64,000 nt of DNA from Brachionus koreanus (lineage: Eukaryota > Rotifera > Eurotatoria > Ploima > Brachionidae): NCBI GenBank assembly GCA_016987375.1, contig PJRA01000274.1, positions 345,739 through 409,738 on the forward strand, given 5' to 3'. The translations under genes and the position numbers were made by a program. Below are positions 47,586 to 56,452 of this stretch, one piece after another. How positions within the stretch are numbered: position 1 is the first letter of the stretch; each line of letters starts with the position of its first letter. The notes beneath the pieces are model-generated. The model was given only the letters and a program-made list of their open reading frames with translations, searched no databases and was not told the DNA's origin.

Positions 47586-47969
47586 AAAAAAGCAATAAGA
47601 TATTTTTACATAAAATTATCTCGAAATGACACCGAAAAACACTTTTAATGCTAGCAAAAAAAGTAATGTTGTTTTCTTAAAGTCACTAGGATTTCGTTTT
47701 TTTTTATAAAATAATGGAAAATAAAATTCAATTAACCAGATTTTAATTTTTACAATTCTTGAAGTTTAAACTGATTAGATATTTTTTAAGTAACAAAATG
47801 CAAGCTTAGAATTGAAGACAAAATCATCTTTAGTTATTAAATTTAAAATCATAGCAATATTTTTTGTAATTAAAGACAGATTAAAATTTTTTTAATTATT
47901 ATTAAAAAATTATTATAAATTAAAACCAAAACGTTTTTTCATTTTGTTGAATTTAAGTTTCTGCTTTAA

Positions 47970-48065
47970 TATTTAATAGTTCATTATATATAATAGTATA
48001 TAATAATATTTAATAGTATATTTAATAGCACATTTAATAGTTAGATTTAATGATTTAATAGTTCA
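47970..48065 (+). repeat. Short tandem-like TTTAATAGT repeats
   Basis: About seven near-copies of (A)TTTAATAG(T) occur between 47970 and 48065 with irregular spacers. Simple-sequence expansion; no function implied. Confidence 0.5.
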
Positions 48066-48157
48066 TTTGCTAATGCGTTTTCTTGATTGTTTGATTTTTC
48101 TATGTCATTATAGGTAGTTATGCACATATAAAGCGTCCATTCATGTTTAAAACAAAT

Positions 48158-48400
48158 TTAGAATCTCGGTTGACCAAGAGAAGCCATCTTCACCCAAAAA
48201 TTCATTGATTCGTTCAAATCATCATTATCTAAGCTATCAATACCGTCTATATCACATAATTCTTCATTCTCAAAATCGTCTTCACTACTTGAATCAATGT
48301 CAGTATCAATTTGCTCTTCAATTTCATCATTTTCAGACTCATTACTCACACTGGATACATAATTTGAAAATTTAGAACTATTTCTTTTCAATTTGGACAT
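48158..48400 (-). CDS. Acidic 80-aa ORF, possible piggyBac transposase N-terminus
   Basis: ATG at 48400, stop at 48158. The protein starts with a short basic/Ser stretch (MSKLKRNSSKFSNYV), then is strongly acidic (DTDIDSSSEDDFENEELCDI), ending NFWVKMASLGQPRF. Acidic Ser/Asp-rich N-termini are typical of piggyBac-family transposases, and a piggyBac-like terminus with a TTAA target lies 260 bp upstream in the right orientation (48626-48665). No catalytic domain follows on the left, so if this reading is right the element is truncated. Alternatively it is an unrelated small acidic protein gene. Confidence 0.4.
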   Translation of the reverse strand: MSKLKRNSSKFSNYVSSVSNESENDEIEEQIDTDIDSSSEDDFENEELCDIDGIDSLDNDDLNESMNFWVKMASLGQPRF

Positions 48401-48625
48401 TTTAAATCAAAATTCAATAAAATTGAGGTAAAAAATCAGAATTTTATTTTTTTTTATAAAAAAATCTTATTAAATATGTTCTAAAAGTAATTTAGATTGT
48501 AAGAAATTTGATAAACTTTATTTTTAGTGCAAAAAATTTTTCTTAAAAACTAGCGAACAAAATTCAAAATCCTTTTAGTGGTAATTTACACTTATTATGA
48601 GAAACAAAAATATAAAAAAAAATCT

Positions 48626-48665
48626 GGGATCCGTTTGGACCCCAACATGATTGTTCTAGGGTTAA
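48626..48665 (-). mobile_element. piggyBac-like terminal sequence at a TTAA site
   Basis: Read on the minus strand from 48665: TTAA, then CCCTAGAACAATCATG, then TTGGGGTCCAAACGGATCCC. TTAA followed by CCCTAGAA is the classical start of piggyBac-family terminal inverted repeats, and subterminal GGGTCC..GGATCC palindromes occur in such elements. The element would extend leftwards, over the acidic ORF at 48158-48400. No matching left terminus (TTAACCCTAG on the plus strand) was found within the next ~2 kb. Confidence 0.5.
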
Positions 48666-49488
48666 TGCAGCATTAATGTTTGGCTTTTAATTTCTAATTT
48701 TTCCATAGAATACAGAATTTTGTATACAGAATGCTTTTTTTTTCCAAAAAAATGTATCAATGATTAATTTTCCGAAAGTTTTTAGACCTACAATTAAAAT
48801 GACTTATGAAATTTGGTTAAAAAACGAAACGAGATTCTAAACTTGAGGCACTATTTATTTTTTAATTTCAAGAAAACACATCATGGGTGATGAAGGAAAA
48901 AGAAAAAATTAAATTTTTAAAAATAAATTCACAAAATTGAATTTGTAGATTTAATATATATTTTTTTAGTAGCCTTATCAGTATGGTTTGGTCAGAAGCT
49001 CAAGGATTTGATTTTACTTTATAAAGTCATTAGTTTTATAAAAATTCAATATTATATTTTGTGTCCACTTTTAATATTCAAATTCTTATAAATTAAAGCT
49101 TTTGTCGACCATTTTGAAAGTGGCTTAAATCTTCATTTTTCAAATTTCAAATAATTTCCTTTATCTTTCAAATTCTCATTTCTAAAATTTTAAAAATTTT
49201 GAACTTTTGATCATCATGCAGGTCAATTTTCGCAATTTAGTTCCGGTCACAGGCAGAGCTAAGCATAAGTAAAACATTTTACTTAATCTTAGATAAAGCT
49301 TAAATTAAATTTAAAAAATATTTCTATTGATTTTTTAATATAAAAATTAAATAAAATATATTTCAGTAAACTAAAGACAAACTTTTCAAATATATTGTGC
49401 ATCGGATTAGTCAAAAAAAAATTGAAATTTTTGATTTTTGCGTTTAAATTTGAATGCAATATATTGGTATAAGTTGTTAATATTCATT
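48666..49488. other. Intergenic region
   Basis: Starts with a short repeat (AATGCAGCATTAATGTTTGG, 48664-48683) that recurs at 51775-51794. The rest is AT-rich and presumably includes the promoter of the BEN-domain gene. Confidence 0.4.
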
Positions 49489-51035
49489 ATGGAGAATTTT
49501 GAAAATCTGAACGGTTTCGATCTAATACCTGATTTACCAAATGAGCTCTTAACTTTATCTCCATTTGTTCAAATTTTCTCACCAATCCATTCTCCCGACG
49601 CTCTTAGTACACAAATAAACGAAATTCAGCCGGCTCAAATACCCATTTCATCAAATCAAAACGAATCTCCTATTCAAGTAAAGTCTTGCTCAGAGAGCCC
49701 TGTTCTGCCATTTCAGTCTATCAATTCCAATTCGGATCAACAAAGACCTAAAAGAGCTGCTGCTCTAGCTGCCAACTTTTGGATATCTAGCTTAAAAAGA
49801 AAGGGTACTTTTGATGACTTAGATAAAGAAAATGAATATTTAGACAAATCTCGTTCAAAAGTAGGCAATAATTTGAATTAAATTCAATTTAAATTGATTG
49901 CATTTTTTTAGACTAAGACAAATTTGGTTAAAAAACGAAAATCTACTTTAAAAAAAAAGAGCTCGCAGTTAAGCACAAGCAAAATAGATAATTCTGCAAA
50001 CAAAGAAAACTTTAGCTTAGATGAAACTGAGGTAATATTTAAAAATACTTAAAATTTTAAAAATATCTATAATATTTATAAATATGCTTAGTTTTAAAGT
50101 TTGATTATTATTTTTTTCTCTAGATTGAAAAACGACTCAAAGAATTTCTAAGCACTGAGCAAATTCAGCCGATAAATTCAAATTTAGGAGATATACCTAC
50201 CGAATTTATTGCCAACAATCAAATAAATGAACAATTTTCATTTCAAGGAAACGAAATCTTTGATCCTAACCTTTTTTATGATAATTTAGACAACCCATTT
50301 TCAAATAATGTCGTTAATCCTGAATGTAATACAGCGCTTGATTTTAGTTTTAATTTAAACACGCCAACTAGAATAGATAAACCAATGATATTATGTTTAA
50401 GTGACAATTTGTACTATGATGATAGTAATTATGAAAAGGACGACTTGGGTTTTACTATTAGCAAAGCAGTTGAATCTAATTTTGAGCAACAAACTTATGT
50501 TGACTTCAATTTGAATAATTTTAATGAGCCTTTGCTAGATTTAAATAATAATAATTACTTTCCATTTGATAATCAACAGTGCAGTCAAATGCACCAAAAT
50601 AATACTGAGTTTGATTCAAATGAAAAAATGGTAAAAGTTCAATTAAAATTTTTTTAAGATAAAATTAATTTTTTTTAAAGCTTTATGAAGGTGTTGATCT
50701 ACTGGAATTGAACAGTGGGAAAAGAGCTGATAAAATAATTGGCTATGCTGCCAATGTAATTAAAGTTTTGTTTACAATGAAAGAAATAAAATGTGGGATA
50801 TTTAGCGATAATGAAGGAAAAACTAGAAGCAAATCTCGATTACCATTTGATGACTACCGAACCGAGATTTTAAAAAGTATTCTACATTAATTAAATGTTT
50901 TTGTTTATGATTTTATTTTTCTTAGAAGCGATTGTTAAAAAGTTTAACTACAGTGAATTGAGCTCAGATAAACTGTGGGAAAATATCCGTCCATCAATTA
51001 ATAAATGTCTTAATACTCTAAGAAAAAGCGCTTAA
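49489..51035 (+). CDS. Probable BEN-domain protein, 434 aa
   Basis: Exons 49489..49860, 49912..50031, 50124..50630, 50681..50876 and 50926..51035 join in phase. The ATG at 49489 (MENFENLNGFDLIPDLPNEL) is preferred to an upstream non-ATG extension. The N-terminal ~300 residues are disordered. They are acidic/Asn-rich with basic patches (RPKRAAALAA; VKKRKSTLKKKSS) that may be nuclear localisation signals, and an Asn/Phe/Asp-rich middle. The C-terminal ~100 residues are compact: GYAANVIKVLFTMKEIKCGI, RLPFDDYRTEILKSAIVKKF, then KLWENIRPSINKCLNTLRK. The pattern 'LF..eel......L....yeai..ai.krf.....lw..Ir..In..l...RK' is that of a BEN domain, found in chromatin factors and DNA-binding repressors such as Insensitive. 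That assignment rests on pattern memory, not a profile search. A lineage-specific nuclear protein is the alternative. Confidence 0.65.
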
Positions 51036-51352
51036 TTTGAATATTTAATTTAATATAATTTAATTTAAATCTTTTTTTTTGTAGAAAAATGATTGTAAAT
51101 TTACCAATTTAATTAATTAATCGATTTGTTTTGACATTATTGTCATTAAATTTGTTGAAAACAGATTAAGTATTTTGCTTTTCAAAATCGAATTTTCCAA
51201 AATATTTCCATTTTTCTTTAATTTTGAATAAATAAACATTCTTTCATATTTTATTTTTTTAATGAAATTAAAATTCATTTTTTTAAACATTTTATTAAAA
51301 ATTATATTAAAAAAATGATCTAAAATAGTCTTAACCATTTTAGTTGCAAAAA
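51036..51352. other. Short AT-rich intergenic stretch
   Basis: No feature recognised; the open frame on the minus strand at 51117-51338 is Lys/Ile/Asn low complexity. Confidence 0.5.
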
Positions 51353-51544
51353 TTAATCGTTTTTCTGTTCTTTGTTTTCATCAATCTTTTGGACAGGTTC
51401 AGCATCATTTTTTTGTTCCAAATTCGGAGTGCAGCTAATTAAAGGGCGCACTGGAGGTGGACCGTAAGTTTCACATTTAATTGCTTGAGGTGGCATCCCA
51501 TAGCAAGGTGACGAAAGCTGTGGAATATTATTATTAGATGACAT
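51353..51544 (-). CDS. Small Pro-rich hypothetical ORF, 63 aa
   Basis: ATG at 51544, TAA at 51353. The protein begins MSSNNNIPQLSSPCYGMPPQ, has GPPPVRP and ends with a charged Lys/Asp/Glu-rich tail (EPVQKIDENKEQKND). Base composition is clearly less AT-rich than the flanks, and G/C at the third codon position is raised, which favours a real coding sequence. It could be a complete microprotein or one exon of a longer gene. No family recognised, no signal peptide or membrane segment. Confidence 0.45.
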   Translation of the reverse strand: MSSNNNIPQLSSPCYGMPPQAIKCETYGPPPVRPLISCTPNLEQKNDAEPVQKIDENKEQKND

Positions 51545-51720
51545 CTTGAAAAAAATTTAGCAATATTGAGAATATTTGAAATTTTGAGAGAATTTATAGC
51601 AAACTCGCTGAGGTATAGCTTTTTTTAAATATTAGCATGTTTTATGAAAATGTTTATTTTCAAAATAAAATTAAAAAATTTCGCAATTATCAACGTCACC
51701 ATTAAAGAAAATGCATGTTC

Positions 51721-51794
51721 CAAAGACATGTTTTTTAAACCTTGGGTTTGCATTAAAATAAAATTTTTAGTTTCAATGCAGCATTAATATTTGG
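51721..51794. repeat. Dispersed repeat fragment
   Basis: CAAAGACATGTTTTTTAAACC (51721-51741) resembles 38983-39003. AATGCAGCATTAATATTTGG (51775-51794) matches 48664-48683 at 19 of 20 bases. The two pieces are adjacent here but separate elsewhere. Confidence 0.4.
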
Positions 51795-52324
51795 GATTTT
51801 TTCGCAAAAATCAAAAAAAAAAAACATTTTTCTAATTTTTCTTTAGTTCAAATTTCTAATGTTGTATCATATGTATTACTTGAAAAAATATTTTTATTGA
51901 TTTTTATTTTTCATAAAAAATCACAAGACTTGAAGCTGTTCTATGTCTTTAATCAGAGTTGTTTAAAAGTCCAAATATAAAGTTAAAATTTTTTTTTAAT
52001 TTTCAAAAGTCAAATTTTGTATCTTAATTATAGAAATTGACTTGGATTAAAATATGTTATCTGCTGGTCAACACACTTTAATAAAATAGCCAGAAAATGA
52101 ATATCTAAATAAAAATTGTATTTTACTTAAGTATTCTGATTGTGACAACAAAAAAAAGTCTTTTAACTTGATTTTTTATTACTTTATTTTCTTAATTATA
52201 AAATTAAATTTATTATTTATGATATATAAATTTACAAGTCAAGTAAGTTTTTTTTTTCATTTGACTTTTTTATTTTAAACAAGAGAAAATTTTTATTAAT
52301 TATAATTTAAATTTTTATTGATTT

Positions 52325-52560
52325 TTAACAATCAAAGGTCGGATGGGTCTTTTGAACCCCTTTTTGTTACTTCCTTTATTTGTTTATATTCAATATATTA
52401 GATTAATCTTATATCATTTTTTTTCTCAATCATATCTTAAATCAAAATATTATGAAATTTATTTAATTTTTATTACAAAATAATATTTATAATATTGACA
52501 AAAGGAAAAAACGAGTCAAATAAAATTGATCGAAAAATCTCTCCGGCCTTTGGGTGTTAA
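52325..52560. mobile_element. TTAA-flanked MITE, piggyBac type
   Basis: A 228-bp element (52329-52556) is bounded by TTAA on both sides (52325-52328 and 52557-52560). Its ends are inverted repeats: left CAATCAAAGGTCGGA, right end complement CACCCAAAGGCCGGA, 12 of 15 bases identical. A subterminal palindrome-like GGGTCTTTTGAACCC follows the left end. It carries no coding sequence. TTAA target duplication plus terminal repeats with C at the tip is the hallmark of piggyBac-superfamily non-autonomous elements. Confidence 0.65.
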
Positions 52561-52761
52561 AGAATAAAAACTATAAAATCAATTCAGACTGATTTGGCTT
52601 CGAGACTTGTGAATCAAACAACCCTTTTTTTAAATCTAAGAAATTGATTTTAATGCAAATTCAAGATTTAAAAAACATGTTTTTTGAACATGTGGTATAA
52701 TTACAAGAATGTTTTGACATGGTCGAGATTGTGTTTAATGCAAACTCAAGTATCTTATTGG

Positions 52762-52782
52762 TTTATGAGACCACAATATCGA
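52762..52782. repeat. Dispersed repeat fragment
   Basis: TTTATGAGACCACAATATCG matches TTTATGAGACTGCAATATCG at 39076 with two differences. The neighbouring CATGTTTTTTGAACATG near 52676-52692 is a small palindrome. Confidence 0.35.
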
Positions 52783-53683
52783 TTTTTGTTATATCAAAGA
52801 ACTAGTAGTAGTAATAATTAATAATGAGATCTTTTTGAAGCTACAATAAACTTTAATAAAACTTTTATTTATTAAATTTGCTCTTCTTTCTGGTAAACAA
52901 ATATTTAGAAAGCGGCTTAAAGCACTATTTTTTGTTTGGCAACAATTTTGCCTAAAAGTTGATAATTAACCAAGTCTAAAACAAATTTGATCATTTACGA
53001 AGTAAAAAAAAATAAACCTCAAATGAGCGATGTAAATTTGATTGAACACCTCTTTTTAAGATCTTTATCTTTTCATCAGATTTCCAAAAATTTAATTCTA
53101 TTTAAAAGAATTATTTAGTAAAAAAATCCGAAGAAAAAAGAAAGTTTCAAATTGACATGGATCTTTTGGGTGTTTAATAAATCATTTGGCTTTATTTAAA
53201 ATAATCAACTAGTTAAAATGTTTATTTTTTATTTTAGTTTTTATTTAAAAATAAAATTATCAATCATATGTACATAAAGAATCAGAAGAATGTCTTAAAA
53301 CGATATCTTATCTTTGAGTATTAAATGAGATTATTTTAAATTTATTTTCTTAATTAATCTACTGGATTTAACAAAAAAATTTTTGAAATAAAATTGGAAT
53401 TTCATATTTTAATTTACATTAGCTAAATTTTAAATTTGTATTTAATTGCACATAAATTAAGTTTGAAATAAATAATTCTTAAATATTTGTACCTCGATAA
53501 AAATTTTCAGTTTCTCCGCTTTTTTCAATTTTAAAACAGAAAAAAGGGTTGGATATTTATTATTTTTGTTAATTTTTTTATGCATGCTTAATCAAATTTT
53601 GTATCATCCTTTTATTTATTTTAGAAGTTTTTGTGTTAATTCTTAAACATTTTTGAGCTAAAATTGATTTAAAAAAATTTAAA

Positions 53684-55193
53684 ATGTTGAATTTCAAGAC
53701 TTGTTTTACTTGCAAAATTTGCGATAATTTTTTTGTTGACCCAATAATTCTTCCATGTGGACATTCAGTGTGTAAAAGTCATGTTGAAACAAAAGAGCAA
53801 TTCATTTGTCAAATGTAGCATAGAACACACAATTTCTTGCAAAAGTTTAATTACCAATAAATTTATCGAAGAAATATTAATTACTAAAATTCATGAAAAT
53901 CTTTCGGAAAAAAAAACGCCAAAAAATTTTGAATTCATTTTCATTACTAGAAAAAGTGATACATGAAATTGATGGATTAATTAAAAGAATCGATCTAAGA
54001 AGAGAAGAAATCATTGTTGAAATTGAGGAACATTATAGATCAGGTTTAACTGAGCTTAATGACCTCAAAAATTCTCACAAAATAAATTGTTTTCAAACTA
54101 GAAAATTAACAAGTTATATTTTATGATTATTTTTAGCCATTTAACTTTTTTATTTTTAAGAATGGTTTACCCCTACCGAGTTGAACAATTTTAAACAAAA
54201 TACAAAAACAAATGAAGAATTGGTAATCTGCTGTCTAGATAGTTTTGAAAAAAAAAAGAAGAGCAATCTGTTTAAATTGAGAAACTATATATTGATCTTC
54301 TGAGTGAAATGAAAAAAGATTGCAATAACTATTTGGATTTATCAAGTACCAAAAAACTAGTGGATTCAGTCAAAACAAAAATTCAAACAATAAAAAATAA
54401 TATGGATGAATTAAACCAAAATATTTTTAAAATATTAATAAATGAAAATATATATGATGCTACAAAAAAAAAGATAAATGATGACCGGGAATTTATTAAT
54501 AACTCAATTAGAGATTTCAAAAATACACTTCTTTCTAATAAAGGTTTTGAATTAGAGTCAAAAGTGTTCGGTTTTCCTGACTTGAATGATGCTTTTTCGA
54601 CATTTTTAAACAAAAAGTAACTAAAACAAAAATTGATTTATTTGTACTTTAATCATTTTTGCAAAAAAGTGTACATAATTTTAGGTTTAAGGCTGAAGAT
54701 CTGAAGGGAAAACAAAGAGGAACTATTTTCATAAGTAATAAATCCGTGTTTAAAGGAATTCCTTTTTATGTTGGACTTAAACTGGAAAAAAATAATTATT
54801 TGTATGCTTGTTTATATTGTTCGAATGAGTTCGAGTTTTCGTAAGTTTATACGAATATATTTTCATTTATTAAATAAAATTTAAAAAAAAATCAAAGAGG
54901 AATTGATGTTAATTATGGATTTCGGAACTTTGGTAAAAGTTTCAAATTTGTTTTCAAGCATTTTGGAAGTGGCTTTAAAAAACTAAATGTAAAATTTTCT
55001 TTAAAATATTTTAAATATCAATCTAAAGTCTTTTTAATTAACGGAAAACACAGTTGAATTGAATACAAAAATAACGTTTAATGGCTTAATTAATCGAGAG
55101 AATCTCAAAGAAAGTTTTAAAAAAAACATTTTTTTAATAAATAAACTATCAAGAACTGTTACTGAAAAATTAGAATTATCAAGAAAATCATAA
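53684..55193 (+). pseudogene. Frame-broken RING/coiled-coil gene, possible MATH-like C-terminus
   Basis: Begins at ATG 53684 with a RING finger: CFTCKICDNFFVDPIILPCG, then HSVCKSH. At about 53806-53812 the frame ends in TAG just at the third Cys pair. The sequence continues one frame over (KCSIEHTISCKSLI), as if two bases were lost or one gained. A second break lies near 53930, after which a coiled-coil frame runs (LLEKVIHEIDGLIKRIDLRR). Further helical coding lies at 54309-54620. A C-terminal block after an intron (~54685 on: GTIFISNKSVFKGIPFYVGL, ACLYCSNEFEFS, then GFRNFGKSFKFVF) loosely resembles a MATH/TRAF-type beta-sandwich. A last piece to 55193 joins only out of phase. At least two disruptions have no plausible intron, so this is a decayed gene or a locus with assembly errors. 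Product class: TRIM/TRAF-like E3 ligase. Confidence 0.6.
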
Positions 55194-56452
55194 TAAAAAA
55201 AGTTAAAAATTAAAACAATTTTTGAAAAATTTTAAATTGAAATTATCTTTTTTTCATTTCAATTCATTTTTATCCTTTTTTCTCTTGTTTTTTATCCTGA
55301 TTAAGTGCTTTTACAAAAAACCTAAAATGGTATAAATTATTTTACTTAATTTTATACTATCTTAAAAAAACTTCAATAATCTTACGTGAATATTAGCTGA
55401 TAATGATATGCTAAAGATGTTTTTGGTAAAAAAATGAACTTTTTTCATAAATTTTATTTTGAAAATTCTAGGTAAAATTAAAAATTTATTCGTAAAATTT
55501 GTCATAATTTTGTAATGAAAATATAGAATTTAGAATTTTTTAAAAAAAAAAAAGTAAACTTTAGATCTATTTATTACTTAATATACTTAGTTTTAATTTT
55601 TTAATAAATTTAAAAACTAATTTGACTTTTTTTTTTATGCTGATCGCTCTGCGATTTAAAAACTTTAGTTTTTAATTTTTCGAACAACTACCATCTTTTT
55701 CTATTTCATTATACATTAGCTTATTTGACTTGGAATATCAGATTCAAAAGTTGTGAACATTTTTGCTTTCTTCTTTTGATTATTTTATAGATTATCAAAT
55801 GGTTGTCGATTTAACCCAAGAGTTAAATAAAGATAAAAAAAAGTATTGGAAGTAAAAACCTTAAATTGTGAAAACATGTTCTTATATTTCTTGCATTTAA
55901 AAATTTTTTGATTAAAAAATCCATGGAATGGGGGGACAGGGCTTAAAAAGCAATTGTTCAGGAAAGTGTGAGAGAAATTTTAAATATAAGCAAAATGCAG
56001 TATTTTGTAATTCTAGTTGCCACAACGGAGTTGTAAATAGTCAGTGCAGAAGACAATTTGAAAGTCAATAATTTGTTTTTTTCTTTGGTTTGATTAATAA
56101 AGATAAAATTTTAAATTTTTTAATAATAAATCTTTTCTAATTAATAGTTACCTTTAATTTAAAATAATAGGTCATAATTATCTCATTTAAAAAAAAAATA
56201 TATATAATTTACACTAATTTACAATTATTTAGTGTAAACTATTAAAATGTGTTTATTCAACATATATATATAAAATATAATTAATTAATTTTAAAAATTC
56301 ATTAGTTATGATTTTAAGATTTGCGCCAAACCATTGATACTAAAAGATAATGAACTTAATTGATTAAAATAATTTATCTAAAATTTTATTTTCTATGTTT
56401 ATAAAAAGTTTTTAAAAATTGTTTTTATAAAATTTAAGCACAAAAACTTGAT
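55194..56452. other. Intergenic region between convergent RING genes
   Basis: No gene recognised. A GC-richer patch at 55921-56060 (ATGGGGGGACAGGG; GCCACAACGGAGTTG) stands out from the AT background but has no open frame or clear fold; it may be a transposon remnant. Confidence 0.4.

Larger units (their letters stand above)
46531..48157. other. Intergenic region downstream of cofilin
   Basis: AT-rich with a foldback element at 47405-47585. A tandem-like run of TTTAATAGT/ATTTAATAG units occurs at about 47970-48065. No gene seen. Confidence 0.5.
51545..53683. other. Repeat-rich intergenic region
   Basis: Contains dispersed repeat fragments (51721-51794 and 52762-52782) and a complete TTAA-flanked MITE (52325-52560). 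No gene seen. Confidence 0.5.

Noticed and set aside
47970..48065. Regularly repeated TTTAATAGT units as a possible CRISPR-like array
   Set aside because: Units are only 9 bases, spacers are irregular and non-unique, and the genome is eukaryotic: simple-sequence repeat.
55921..56060. GC-richer patch as a possible structured RNA gene
   Set aside because: No cloverleaf, no recognisable snRNA or tRNA boxes, and no strong stem by eye.
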